Shown: piece by piece, positions 1-11,188 of the stretch | Position numbering within the stretch: position 1 is the first letter of the stretch | Layout: every line of letters starts with the position of its first letter | NCBI GenBank assembly: GCA_032622095.1 | Contig: CP136066.1 | Location: 196,652,816 to 196,716,815, forward strand | Source: Siphonodentalium dalli | Taxonomy: Eukaryota; Mollusca; Scaphopoda; Gadilida; Siphonodentaliidae | Direction of reading: 5' to 3' | DNA: 64,000 nucleotides | The notes under the pieces: generated by a model | Told to the model about the DNA's origin: nothing | Seen by the model: only the letters and a program-made list of their open reading frames with translations | The model's database searches: none | Program-made: the position numbers and the translations under genes

Positions 1-135
1 CCTAAGCAGAATGAGGTTCCCAGAGGGTGAATTTGGTGATGCTAGCCAGCTGTGCGGGATAGCATCACTAAATTCACCCTCTGGGTACCTCATTCTGCAA
101 ATGACAGACACCCTATTTGCAGGATTGCTGCCGAC
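1..135 (+). mobile_element. H1 double-hairpin MITE, right half, cut by the window edge
   Basis: Starts at the inner junction CCTAAGCAGAATGAGG, folds back at about 50, and ends ...CTCATTCTGCAAATGACAGACA. In complete copies this is the second of two hairpins, so the first hairpin probably lies left of the window. Confidence 0.75.
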
Positions 136-521
136 CATCCATCTGTTTACTTTTGGTTTCCAGATGATAACTTTAGATAGTCTTAACTGAATGAAATGAA
201 ATTTTACTTGCACAAAATACAGGTAAAGTCCAAATTTGAGTTTCGCCCGCCAATTTTCACCAGAGTTATGGCCCTTTTCGTAGGAATTTGCACTCAATTT
301 TCATTTCCGGATGATAACTTTAGTATGTCAGAACTGAATGGAATGAAATTTGGTATGTCAGTTTTCTAGCCCAAAATACAGGCCAAGTCCGAATTTGGGT
401 TCCGCCTGCCAATTTTCACCACAGTTATTGCCCTTTGTTGGAATTAGCATGGGCGCATTTTGCCATAACCTTTGCTCTTGTTTTTTCTTGTAAACCAAAT
501 CTTTGCTTTGTGTTTTTTCAG
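99..521. repeat. Dispersed ~147 bp tandem unit, intron sequence
   Basis: TTCCAGATGATAACTTTAG near 158 recurs as TTCCGGATGATAACTTTAG near 305, with the block GCCAATTTTCACCAGAGTTA between. Another copy lies at 9390-9560. No gene apart from the exon at 522. Confidence 0.65.
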
Positions 522-626
522 GATGTCGACATAAATAAAGAAATGATAGACAAAGGGTATGCAGTGTGCGACGATGATGCCATGGCAGACAGTCACTTGA
601 GTCCGGACGATGCCGATAAGTGTCAG
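522..626 (+). CDS. Internal exon of the giant gene, possible Tudor-domain edge
   Basis: The exon follows a good acceptor (a T-rich tract ending in TTTTTTCAG at 521) and ends at CAG|GTTGTT. It is 105 nt, exactly 35 codons, phase 0 at both ends, so it splices in frame to the exon at 12627. The peptide begins DVDINKEMIDKGYAV and ends DADKCQ. From family knowledge, 'dvdIN..mv..GyA' strings occur at the C-terminal edge of extended (SNase-like) Tudor domains, where a helix follows the Tudor barrel; that match is by eye only and one helix cannot prove a domain. An alternative donor (AA|GTGTCA at 619) would leave phase 2, which does not fit the next exon. The 5' part of the gene lies outside the window. 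Extra phase-0 exons inside the 12 kb intron cannot be excluded. Confidence 0.6.
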
Positions 627-786
627 GTTGTTAATCATTCCGCTGATAGAGCTTCTTCTCATGTACACGCTGACTGACCTTTTAGCTGCACCTCCCCGAT
701 GTGAGTGCATGGCTTTAGATTTGGTTCACAATAACATCCACGCTCATCCTCAGTTTGATGTCAGCTTTAGTATACTACAAAGTAAA

Positions 787-1430
787 GTAGAGTTCTCCCT
801 CTTCCCATGCTGGAATAGACATCATATACTTTTATATGAGGTTTTCTGAAATTTTTTCACTTTTGATTTTCCGTTGGCGACAACTCATTCCCTTATATTT
901 CTGAGAAACTGACTAGATTAAATAAAAAATGGACTAGATAGTGTCCACAAAGTCGAAAAGACGCTGGTTTAGCAGGGGATGATTACAGAAATTTGTTATG
1001 GTGTAAACATAGGGATTAAGGTAGCAACAAAATTTACCCTATAATTGCTAAATGCTCATAAAATTATCAGTTATTTGATTCTCATTGATTCATTTGTACA
1101 AATGAAACCTTAAATTGTTTATCATGGTATTGTATGCTTCTAGTAAAATCCCGACAAATTAGATGTGATGGTTCTTCCCCTTGTTATGATGGAAGATACA
1201 CTGCTACCACATATATTATATAATGATCTCTTACATTCTTTCTGTTGACGACAACTCATTCCCCATATTATTGAGAAATAAAGCCGATTAGACTCAACAA
1301 AAATGGACTAGATAGCGCCAACAAAGTAAAAACGTGTCTGGTTTATGAAGGGATAGTCACTTAAATTTTGTATGGTATAAACTCAGGAATTAAGGTAGCA
1401 CCCAACTTTACCCTTTGATAACTGAATACT
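787..1430. repeat. Diverged ~270 bp direct repeat in the first intron
   Basis: The segments 787-1060 and 1165-1430 align: GTTGGCGACAACTCATTCCC / GTTGACGACAACTCATTCCC, AATGGACTAGATAG, GGATTAAGGTAGCA / GAATTAAGGTAGCA. No coding signal. Confidence 0.6.
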
Positions 1431-1524
1431 CATTAATTAATAACTAGGGTGTTCCTCTGCCTGTCGTTAACATCCCACAAGTTAAGAATGGACCATTCAA
1501 ATGGGCAAATCAAGTCAGAGAGGG

Positions 1525-1979
1525 TTAAAGGTACTCAATCTGATGGTCCCCATATAAATCAGATTCCAACAACAACAACATATTTAGAATGCCGCTTCAG
1601 TTATCAGAATCGATTAATTACACAAAAATAATGCTAACCACCGTCAACTATAGTATAAAATTTGTCTGAAGCATGTTATTTATCAACATTTTGTGATACA
1701 AAATTTGGCCTTATTATCAACACAAAGCCTCTTGATTTTAGAGTTATCCATCTTCATCTTAATTTGGTCCGAGAACATCGGCTCGTCAACTTTTTACTGG
1801 GCCACTAATAAGTCCCGATGGTGAAAAATAATAGATTAAAAAAATTTATATTTATAATAACTCTGAGCGTTGACAACCCTTTGATAGGTGCCGTTCCTCG
1901 ACTCGAATCAAACATTTTTTACCCCAGAATCTAAATAAATAGTAATTGAGGTTCGCTTAATCGGATAATGCATCTTTAA
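1525..1979. mobile_element. S-family TTAA-flanked element (S1)
   Basis: Begins TTAAAGGTACTCAATCTGAT and ends GGATAATGCATCTTTAA; the ends are imperfect inverted repeats. About 455 bp, no coding capacity. The core contains ACAACAACAACA and a conserved block ATGCTAACCACYGTCAACTA. Confidence 0.7.
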
Positions 1980-2072
1980 ATATATATATTTTGCGCACTA
2001 ACGTATACTATATGGTTCAACCAAATTGTCAGTAAATGTTTTGCAACTTTTATTTGATCCAGTCATGAATCA

Positions 2073-2420
2073 GTAAGCAATTATTTCATGTGTCTTTTGG
2101 GAACAGGCAAAATTGTTGTCCCGAGGTATCAGGAATGACTATCGAACTGTTGCCCAAGGCCGAGGGCAACAGTTCGATAGTCATTCCTGATACCGAGGGA
2201 CAACAATTTTGCCTGTTCCCAAAAGACACATGAAATGAAATAATTGCTTTGTTACCCAATACATTTACTTGTATATAATCGGGCCAGTCAACAGTTCGCT
2301 CGGAGCCAGTCAACAGTTCGCTCTGGTCGGGCAACAGTTCACGCGTGACGTCACGAAAGCTGACCGTGATTGCAAACCGGGCAACAGTTAATTCAGGGCG
2401 GGCAACAGTTCGTTGTGGCA
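2073..2420. repeat. Long hairpin followed by GGGCAACAGTTC units
   Basis: Arms 2073-2156 and 2165-2249 are nearly perfect inverses (GCAATTATTTCATG...GTGTCTTTTGGGAACAGG and inverse). Right of it, (G/A)GCAACAGTT or GTCAACAGTTCGCTC recurs five times up to 2415. Confidence 0.7.
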
Positions 2421-2555
2421 TTACGAACGCGAATTTGGGGTTAACCAGTTAATTCTAAATCCCAATGATTTACGAAGTAAAACTCTACTGTTGGGTAACA
2501 ATTGATACTGTTTACTGTGACTAAGAATGGATATGACCGTATTTTGACTGTCGCA

Positions 2556-2812
2556 TTAACCCTTTCATAATGGGAGCTGGGCTGGTACAGCATTATAGAT
2601 CCTGTGCCAATGCATTCTCTTATATATGCGAGTCTCCCAAAGGGAGCCTCGTATTTATAAGACAATGCACTGACTTACAAGGTAAATACTGTTTGGCCAA
2701 TGTATTCTCTTAAATATGCGAGGTTCCCTATGGGAGACTTGCATATATAAGAGAATGCATTGGTACAGAGTTTTCGTAAAATTTCAGGAAGCGCCAGTCA
2801 TGGAAGGTTTAA
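2556..2812. mobile_element. Q-family TTAA-flanked MITE (Q1), decayed
   Basis: TTAACCCTTTCATAATGGGAGC at the left, GCGCCAGTCATGGAAGGTTTAA at the right. Two internal hairpins (about 2605-2665 and 2697-2765) use the same TGCATTCTCTTATATATGCG module as P elements. Confidence 0.7.
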
Positions 2813-2944
2813 TAAAACTTAGCATGGGCGTGGATGTGAACTCACAATACCAAATCTCTCACAAATTCACATGAACTCTGCAGATTTTTAAAAGAAAATT
2901 TGTATGTGTCTTTGGTTTACCTTTTGATTCATGATGTATTTATC

Positions 2945-3389
2945 AATGCCTGTATATAGTGTGTCTGACATTTGCAGAATGAGGTCCCCAGGGGGTGAAT
3001 GTAGTGACTATCCCACATGGCTGGCTAGCATCACCAAATTCACTCTCTGGTAACTTCAAACTGCTTAAGCCTAAACTGTTATGGGAGACCTAGCATCAGA
3101 TTGAAGTTACCCAGTTGAAGTTGGTTATGTTAATTAAACCATTAGTCACCTCAATTATGCATTTTATCTTTTGCAAATTAGAGGATATATAAACTGAACA
3201 GAAAGGAAAAATTAACTAAAATCTATGTTAATTTGAGACTAAATATACTTCCCAGAAGACGTATCCTAAGCAGAATGAGGTCCCTGGAGGGTGAATTTGG
3301 TGATGCTAGCCCGCTGTGTGGGGTAGCATTACTAAATTCCCTCTGGAGTACTCATTCTTCAAATGTCAGACACATTACATCCAGGCTTG
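2945..3389. mobile_element. H1 double-hairpin MITE
   Basis: Hairpins at 2974-3064 and 3270-3360, each of type GCAGAATGAGGTCC...GGACCTCATTCTGC, separated by about 205 bp. The outer ends (TGTGTCTGACATTTGCAG and AAATGTCAGACACA) form a terminal inverted repeat. In intron sequence. Confidence 0.75.
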
Positions 3390-4723
3390 ATATTGATAAA
3401 AATGGCACTTAATGGTTCTTACATTGCTCTCTTAACTTCTAACTTGCTGGCTTTAGCATAATATTTTGTGTAATCAACTTTAACAAAGTTTCATATTGTG
3501 AACTTGTGTGAGATCTGATCATGTATTAATTTAGTCAATACTGGATGTCAATAAGGGTGATGATTACCTTCAGAAAAAAGTGAAATTAAGTGATATTATA
3601 AGTACCAAATACTGTTAAAATCTACTATTTCTATTCAAAATATATGTAGTATGCTTGCAACATAATAATGCTGAAAATCTTTCTTTTAGCTTTATAATTA
3701 ATTTCTTGCACGCTCCAATACAATAATATTTTACTGAATATTAGCTCTGCTTATTGCTTATTGCTTAATAATAATAATCCATAACGGTTATAGTCAGCCT
3801 TAAAAGTTCTGAAATGAAAATATTTCTATGTAAATACCAACAATTTGATTATTCAAACTATTGAATATTGCGTCAAAACAAGAAATTTGTAACTTGAGTT
3901 AATCACCCTGTGTTTTGCCTCCAGTATTGACCTATGCCTGGTATAGTGATTTGAATTTACTGAATGTTGTATAGTGTTTCTCATTTTGTTTTTTCTTTAT
4001 TGTCATTTTCTGGGGTTTTGTCTCAATTTGTTTATGGATGGTTTTACAATTTATAACCAAAAATTTACACAATGGTCCAAAAGCATGATGCATTGGTTTT
4101 ATTACATTTATGACATGCAGATCAAATAACTTGTTGATGTTAATGATGTAAACAATAATTCAAATTCTGCATTAATATGGACAAAAAAGAGAAACAGAGT
4201 GATTTATACCAAACAAACTTTCATATAACTTTGAAGAAACTTAATAAATCTGAAGAAACTTAATAAATCAACCAATATCCACATAATTGATGTTCACATT
4301 TCACATTTGTGACATCAGAATTTATCAAATGAAATATCCAAAAATAAAATATTTTAATTATTTTGTGTGTTATTCCACACAGTAATAGTTATGTGACAGT
4401 TGATAGTATCCAAGTATTGGTAGTCTGCATTATCCATGTAGTCATTCATATTTATTGTTTTCACTCCTTTTGTAAACCTGCTAATATTGTCACGTTTTTC
4501 ACTATGACCTTATTAACCTCTGGGGATTGTGGTCACCTTCACCTTTGAACATCATTCCTTAACATATCATATTGTCATGAAAATGTGCCAGTGATGAGCC
4601 AGCGATCATGTTTTTCCTATTCAGATTTTTGACATATATGTTAATTTTCTTATTTACTCATTAAACATGTGTGGAAGTGTAGCTATATGGATAGTTTGTT
4701 TTAGATCTCATTAAGTAGTTTGC
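3390..4723. other. AT-rich intron stretch, no feature recognised
   Basis: No open frame with splice sites and no transposon ends seen. Only a short tandem pair (GAAGAAACTTAATAAATC, about 4233-4270) stands out. Confidence 0.5.
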
Positions 4724-4725
4724 TA

Positions 4726-5182
4726 CGGAAGTCCATTAGTGCCAGCGCATAAATATGTATCTGCGATAAATCGCAAGCCATTGCGATTAATCGCAAATCT
4801 TTCCGATAAATGCAAACAACTTTGATAAAGCGCAAACATCTTTGCGATTAATCGGAAACTACTTTGCGATAATCGCAAGCATCTTTGCGATTTTGCAAAG
4901 ATATTGGGTAAATATGATGTCATTCCAAATATGCATTCCTTTAAAGGTTTGCGATTTATTGTTTTGAGATTTATCACAAAGATGTTTGAGATTTATCGCA
5001 AAGGTTTACGATTTATTGCAAACTAGTTTGCGATTTATCGCAAAGTAGTTTGGCATTTATCGCAAAGGTTTGCCATTAATCGCAAAGGTTTGTAATTAAT
5101 AGCAAAGGTTTGCGATTTATCTCAATATAGTTTGCGATTTGTTGCAAAGATATTTTTATGTGTTGGCACTAATGGGCTTCCG
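4726..5182. mobile_element. TA-flanked MITE with an inverted minisatellite core
   Basis: Ends CGGAAGTCCATTAGTGCCAG and its inverse CTGGCACTAATGGGCTTCCG-type (TTGGCACTAATGGGCTTCCG), flanked by TA at 4724-4725 and 5183-5184, as for Tc1/mariner-class elements. The core consists of about 20 units of TTTGCGATTTATCGCAAA and variants, itself palindromic. Confidence 0.75.
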
Positions 5183-5184
5183 TA

Positions 5185-5668
5185 ATATGCCTGTATCATG
5201 TGTACATAAATGTAAAGTGCAGAATAAAAGAGAAGTTTTACAGTAATTTTGTCCCAAACTAAGAAGCATTTGTTATTCATCCAAGATTAAATCCTTGTAC
5301 ATATAGAGACTCTATATTAGAAGCTTGTCTAATTTTGGATATAAGTTCTTTTCATTGAATTAAAGCCACATGGCTGTTTGCACTCTAAAATACAACAAAT
5401 TGATATTGGCTTTTTCCCAGGTATCAAAATAGGGTGATACATACCTAAAATACATTTCTATGAGCATTATATATATGTCCCAGAAAGATGCATTGAAGTC
5501 GTAAAAATACAATATTGAACCCAAAAATCGGACCCCAATCAAATACTACACCATTTATATTCATTGAAATTCTGGAATTGGAAACGGAATAACAAGTGAC
5601 TGTCCGGAAAAGAAATATATCTTATCATGAAACTATTTTAATAATTCATGCACCACTTATTCTTTGTT
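5185..5668. other. Intron stretch, nothing recognised
   Basis: AT-rich, no coding signal, no repeat ends seen. Confidence 0.4.
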
Positions 5669-6039
5669 TTAAAGGTACTCAATCCAATCAGACGGTCCCC
5701 ATATCATCAAGATACAACAACAACAAATTGTTTTCAAAATTCGCTTTAGTTATCAGAATCGATTTATTGCAATAAAATAATGCTAACCACTTTCTACTAT
5801 GGTATCAAATTTTCCAAAACGTGTTATTTATCAACATTTGTTCAACAAAATATGGCCGTTTTATCCCTTAAGTATCACAAAATTTGTACGTATTACCACT
5901 CGATTTTAGAGTTATCCATCTTCATCCGCAATTTTGTCTGAGACCTCCCGTTTGATCATGTTTTCTGGGCCACAAATAATTGAACATCTCGAGAAATAAC
6001 AGTAATTTAGTAGCATTAATTCGGATAATGCATCTTTAA
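5669..6039. mobile_element. S-family element (S2)
   Basis: TTAAAGGTACTCAATCCAAT ... TTCGGATAATGCATCTTTAA, 371 bp, with an internal deletion relative to S4. Confidence 0.75.
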
Positions 6040-6215
6040 TCATCAAAATGATGTCGTACCATAAGCGTTTCAGACTGAAGACAGCTCTTCACATGGTCTA
6101 CAGGTGCAATTTTTACACACCCGCTGATAAAAAAATTAGAACCTAGCAGAAAGAAAACGATCTCAAATTTACAGAAAAATATAATAAATAAATAAAACAT
6201 ATTTCCAATGATTCG

Positions 6216-6615
6216 TTAACCCTTTACCCAACAAACCGGCCAAAACCGGCCAAATAAAGTTTCAACAGCCTAAAATATCTTCGGTCTGTCTCAATAAAAC
6301 CATACAAATATGGATATCATTGGAACCGGCTCATTGACCACATTGTGATGGTTATAGTTATGCCCTGTGCCAATGCATTCTCTTATATATGCGAGTCGAC
6401 CATAGGTCGCCTCGCATATATAAGAGAATGCATTGGCCTAAAAAAAATCTTTTTTTAACACTTTTTACCATTTTTTCTTACATTCTTTAACAATTTTATA
6501 ATTTTTAATGTGTTAAGCCAATGCATTCTCTTATATATGCGAGGCGACCTATGGTCGACTCGCATATATAAGAGAATGCATTGGCACAGGGCCGTTCTGT
6601 TGGGTAAAGGGTTAA
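6216..6615. mobile_element. P-family TTAA-flanked MITE (P1)
   Basis: TTAACCCTTTACCCAACA at the left and TGTTGGGTAAAGGGTTAA at the right, 400 bp. The TTAA duplication and CCC-starting ends are what piggyBac-type elements show. Two ~70 bp hairpins lie inside (6368-6436 and 6520-6588), each CCAATGCATTCTCTTATATA ... its inverse. Confidence 0.8.
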
Positions 6616-7211
6616 TGCCCTAAATAATCGACTCCTTAACAACCACAGCAGAATTATGGGTAATTTTTCAGAATTTAGTCGGAAATATGGCTTGTTGCCA
6701 TTCATCGGAAAGCTCTCAGCGAGAGCTTTCTGATGAATGCAACAAGCCATATTTCCGACTAAATCCTGAAAAATTACCCATAATTATGCTGTGGTTAACC
6801 CTTTACCCAACAGAAGGGCCCTGTGCCAATGCATTCTCTTATATATGCGAGTCGACCATAGGTCGCCTCGCATATATAAGAGAATGCATTGGCTTAACAC
6901 GTTAAAAATTATAAAATTGTTAAAGAATGTAAGAAAAAATGGTAAAAAGTGTTAAAAAAAGATTTTTTTTAGGCCAATGCATTCTCTTATATATGCGAGG
7001 CGACCTATGGTCGACTCGCATATATAAGAGAATGCATTGGCACAGGGTATAACTGTAACTATCACAATGGGTTCAAGGAGCCGGTTCCAATGATATCCAT
7101 ATTTGTATGGTTCTATTGAGACAGACCGAAGATATTTTAGGCTGTTGAAGCTTTATTTTGGCCGGTTTGTTGGGTAAAGGGTTAAGGAGTCGATTATTCA
7201 GGGCATTACTG
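6613..7211. mobile_element. H2 hairpin MITE interrupted by element P2
   Basis: H2 arms read TAATGCCCTAAATAATCGAC ... GTCGATTATTCAGGGCATTA and fold around CTCTCAGCGAGAG near 6717. The right arm is split at GCTGTGG-TTAA by the P element 6795-7185, after which GGAGTCGATTATTCAGGG resumes: a clean TTAA target duplication. Confidence 0.85.
6795..7185. mobile_element. P-family MITE (P2), inserted in an H2 hairpin
   Basis: Same ends and the same two internal hairpins as P1 but in inverted orientation. The host H2 element resumes exactly after the second TTAA. Confidence 0.85.
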
Positions 7212-7317
7212 TATATCGACAAATTTGTTTGGAAATCTTCTGTGGTATGTTTTGAGATACCTCTTACCAAATTATGTATCTGTACATTATTTTGGGGTTC
7301 GAATGAGCCATGTCTAT

Positions 7318-7522
7318 TTAACTCTTTCATGATGGGAGCTGTGCTGGTGCAGCATTAGATATCCTGTGCTATTGCATTATCTTAGATAAGAGAATGCACT
7401 TGATTACAAGGTCAAGGTAAATATTGTTAGGCCAATGCATTTTCTTTTATATGCGAGGCTTCCTATGGGAGACTCACATATATAAGAGAATGCATTGGCA
7501 CAGGGTTTTCGCAAAATTTCAC
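7318..7522. mobile_element. Q-family MITE (Q2), right end lost
   Basis: Left end TTAACTCTTTCATGATGGGA is present; one decayed and one good hairpin follow (7430-7500). No right terminus is found. Confidence 0.65.
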
Positions 7523-8059
7523 CCCTTTTACACAGATTGAGTCCCTTTTCAAAAACTTCTATTATGTAACTAATAGTGAATTTCACCTAAGTGTGTTGTT
7601 ATTCCTATGACGCGGACCATAATCACTAAAAATTATAAAATTCATTGAAGTTTTAGAGTGAGATTCTTATTCTAAAGGACAAAATACCTTGAAGGACATA
7701 CCCCCGTGGACCATTTTAATGACAAAATCCTGGTGGACCAAATCCACGATGGACAATATTAACAAGTTGTTGTACATAAAATTTTTTAGATATCAGGTGA
7801 ATGGTATGTGTGTTCTATGAATGCTGTCTTGCTTGTGGCTTTGCCGTGCATTTTGAATGCATTGTTTGTTTGTTTCATATATACTCACCATTTTGTCAAT
7901 TTAGTTACTTTTTTATGCTAAATGTGCTGATTAAGTGCTCAGATAAGTGAAAATAAATTTATTTTCTTTACTAGGTCTCTACTCTTTCCTTATCAAAAAT
8001 AAAGAAAATCTTATTCTCATCCCCTCAAGACCCTCATCAATTATTTTTATTCCCATGCA
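7523..8059. other. Intron stretch, nothing recognised
   Basis: AT-rich sequence without coding signal. A short series AAATACCTTGAAGGACAT / GGACCATTTTAATGACAAAATCC / GGACCAAATCC suggests a decayed short tandem repeat at 7675-7760. Confidence 0.4.
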
Positions 8060-8170
8060 TTAACCCTTCCATGACTGAAGCTTCTTGAAATTTTGTGAAA
8101 ACACTGTGCCAATGCATTCTCTTATATATGCAAGTCTGCCATAATAAGCCTTGCATATATGATAGAATAC

Positions 8171-8414
8171 ATGAGGCCCCCACCCCCTTTTTCGTACACC
8201 GTATTCCATGCCCTGTTATGAGGTACGCCGGATTCCGGCCCCTCTGTTAGGAGGTATTCGGTATTCCAAAAATACCGGTATTCGTACGCCGACCTTCAAA
8301 AAAATTAAGTTTTCATATATTTTTATATATTCCATATGGCTGTTAACTGGTATTCCGTATTCCACCCTCTGTGTTAAGTGGTATTCCGTATTCCATGGGG
8401 GGTGGGGGCCTCAT
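8171..8414. mobile_element. Short element with ATGAGGCCCCCACCCCC ends
   Basis: 244 bp with inverted ends ATGAGGCCCCCACCCCC and GGGGGTGGGGGCCTCAT. Inside are short tandem units based on GTATTCCGTATTCC and CGGTATTC. It splits the Q3 hairpin between GAATAC and ATTGG; the target duplication is 2-4 bp and ambiguous. Confidence 0.65.
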
Positions 8415-8528
8415 ACATTGGCCTAACAATATTTACCTTGAACTTGTAAGCCAGTGGATTATCTTATATATGTGAGGCTCCCAATGGGAGACTCAATATA
8501 TATAAGAGAATGCACTGGTAAAGGGTCT

Positions 8529-8985
8529 TTAACCCTTTACCCAACAGAACGGCCCTGTGCCAATGCATTCTCTTATATATGCGAGTCGACCTATCGCATA
8601 TATAAGAGAATGCATTGGCTTAACACATATTAAAAATGATAAAATTGTCAAAAGAATGTAGAAAAATATTATAAAAAATGTTAAAAAATGTAAGAAAAAA
8701 TTAAAAAATTGTTAAAGAATGTAAGAAAAAATGGTAAAAAGTGTTAAAAAAGAATTTTTTTAGGCCAATGCATTCTCTTATATATGCGAGGCGACCTATG
8801 GTCGACTCGCATATATAAGAGAATGCATTGGCACAGGGCATAACTGTAACCATCACAATGTGGTCAATGAACCGGTTCCAATGATATCCATATTTGTATG
8901 GTGTTATTGAGACAGACCAAAGATATTTTAGGCTGTTGAAGCTCTATTTGGGCGTTTTTGGCCGTTTTGTTGGGTAAAGGGTTAA
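8529..8985. mobile_element. P-family MITE (P3), nested in element Q3
   Basis: Ends TTAACCCTTTACCCAACA and TTGGGTAAAGGGTTAA. The AT-rich spacer between the internal hairpins is expanded by tandem AAAAAATGTTA-type units, giving 457 bp. Confidence 0.8.
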
Positions 8986-9208
8986 TGCTGAACCAGCACG
9001 GCAGTCATGAAAGGGTTAACCTTCAAAGTACATTGTTGTAATGACCAATTAATCAGTCTCTTTCAATCAAATTGGGCAATTTAAATATTGTTGTATTGTA
9101 TAGAACTGACTATGACCGTTTAATAATATACATTGGAAGGGTCTAATATTTACCTGGGGAAGTGAGCAGACGACAAAGGATAATGCAAATGTTGAAGAAT
9201 TTTTATAC

Positions 9209-9295
9209 ATTCTTGGGAAATGTTCAGATGATAAGTTCAACAAATGACCTATGATTGTTTTGTTGAACTTATTATCTGAACATTAACTTCATCAA
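9209..9295. repeat. Small hairpin repeat
   Basis: AATGTTCAGATGATAAGTTC and its inverse GAACTTATTATCTGAACATT flank a ~20 bp loop. One related arm occurs at 53808-53835. The remaining sequence to 9937 holds one copy of the 147 bp unit (9390-9560) and otherwise nothing. Confidence 0.55.
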
Positions 9296-9937
9296 TGAGT
9301 ATTTCGTATCGAAAGGTTAAAGAATAGAATATAAAAAAAATTCGCCCATGAGCCCCAATTTTCCCAAAATGTTGGATGAAATCTAGTGAAGTACGAATTT
9401 GGGTTCTGCCTGCCAATTTTCACCAGAGTTATGGCCCTTTTTGTTGGAATTTGCACTCAATATTCTTTTCCGGATGATAACTGTATTATTTAGTCTGAAC
9501 TGAAAGGAATGAAACTTAGTATTACCTTTTACTAGCATAAAATACAGGTCTAGCTCTTTGTTTGTATTGGGGTTTATCATCGTTTCAGCAGCTAGGCCCT
9601 ATCACAACATCAGTTTTTCTTTGGTCCATGGAGGAAAGAATGCTGGAGGGTTAATTACACGGAGAAATCACTCCAATTTACGTAGAAACCAACGAGGAAC
9701 ATAACTGACAAACTTGCACTTATGTACATACACAAGTTTGGTTACCTTCTCTTTGTGTGGTTCTGAAAGCCATGGTTACTGCAATTGAATTCAATTCAGC
9801 TTCACGGCATCGCTGGACTATTTATATTATCCATTCACCTTACTAACTGAGCTTCTGGGTGAGAGATGCCCTCTAGTACCTAGTATTATTTAGGTCAGAT
9901 ATGATTATACTACATTTGAAGATGAGCCATTGATATA

Positions 9938-10574
9938 TTAAAGGTACTCAATCCGATCGGACCGTCCACATATCATCAGTATACAACAACATTTCTTCAA
10001 AATAAGCTTTAGTGTTGTTATTCTCTAGTTATCAGAATCGATTACTTGCAACAAAATAATGCTAACCACTGTCAACTATGGTATCAAATTTCCCAAAACA
10101 TGTTATTTATCAACATTTTGTTCAACGAAAGATGGTTGTATTATCACTTGAGTATCACGAAATTTGGCTGTATTACCACTTGATTTTAGAGTTATCCATC
10201 TTCATCCGCAAATTTTGTCTGAGACCGTACGTTTGACGACGTTTTTTTCTGGGCCACAAATAATTGCACATTTCGAGAAATAACAAAATTTCAAAAATCA
10301 ATATCTCATCACTCTTGAGATTTGAAGGGTGGGTTCCTGGACTCGAATCAAATATTTTTTACCCCCGAAGCCTAAGAAATACAGTAATGCTCTAAATAAT
10401 CAACTCCTTAACCACAGCAGAATTATCAGTGAGAGCTTTCCGATGAATGGTAACAAGGCATATTTCCGACTAAATCCTGAAAAATGACCCATAATTCTGC
10501 TGTGGTTAAGGAGTCGATTATTTAGAGCATTACTGTTGTAATTTAGGAGCGTTATTTCAGATAATGCATCTTAA
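9938..10574. mobile_element. S-family element (S3) split by an H2 hairpin
   Basis: TTAAAGGTACTCAATCCGAT ... CAGATAATGCATCTTAA. The H2 copy at 10381-10536 sits inside. Confidence 0.75.
10381..10536. mobile_element. H2 hairpin MITE, shortened left arm, inside element S3
   Basis: ACAGTAATGCTCTAAATAAT at the left and the inverse ending TAGAGCATTACTGT at the right. About 60 bp of the left arm is deleted. It splits the S element 9938-10574. Confidence 0.8.
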
Positions 10575-11188
10575 ATATTTTCCTTCCACGGCATTGCTTT
10601 AGAACAGCATGAAATTCTATATTAGTTTCTTAGGCCTTTTCTACGGCATTGCATTTTGCCATAGCTAATTTTGAGGGCTGTAAAGATCAGCGGCCAGATG
10701 TACGAAGCTTGTATATTACACTCGCTCATAGACATATATGCACGGTACATTGCTTTTGTATTGTTCCATTGTGCATGAATCCATGGCCTCCTATTGTACG
10801 CTATGGCGTGCGTGATTGATTGATAAGATCATCATTTGCAAACCTCAGTTGTTAGTTTGGCAATGAGATTAACAGTTTATATTGCCAAGTCAATGTTGCT
10901 GTTGGTTCACATGTAATGAATGTTGGTCAATTGAGGAAACATGCGCTCTTTTCATTCTGGAGTTTGCACATTATTTTCCTCTTAGGATGTTTTTATTTCT
11001 GGTATTGTTACATAGACCTTATAAACAGTCAACGAAAACGACACTGCATTCTAGTCACATGGTCATGACTTGTCGTGCAGTCCTATAAGACGATATTGTG
11101 CTATCAACTGTTTCGTAAAAAAACTTGACATGATGATACACCGGCAATGTCTTGTTGTTACAAAGGAACGAACGAGTTGTGCATATGT
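10575..11188. other. Intron stretch, nothing recognised
   Basis: Somewhat less AT-rich. A 68-residue open frame at 10882-11088 lacks flanking splice signals that fit and has no recognisable similarity; I do not call it a gene. Confidence 0.4.

Larger units (their letters stand above)
8060..9019. mobile_element. Q-family MITE (Q3) hosting two younger insertions
   Basis: Outer ends TTAACCCTTCCATGACTG and CAGTCATGAAAGGGTTAA. It is interrupted by the element at 8171-8414 and by P3 at 8529-8985. Confidence 0.75.

Noticed and set aside
435-521. In-frame upstream extension and ATG of the 522 exon frame
   Set aside because: The extension lies in repeat sequence before a good T-rich acceptor; the exon starts at 522.
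4750-5160. CRISPR-like array of TTTGCGATTTATCGCAAA
   Set aside because: Units are contiguous and variable with no unique spacers, inside a TA-flanked transposon of a eukaryote.
6505-7330. Open frames on both strands across P and H2 elements, also at 11200-11470
   Set aside because: They read through perfect palindromes, and the same peptide appears on both strands.
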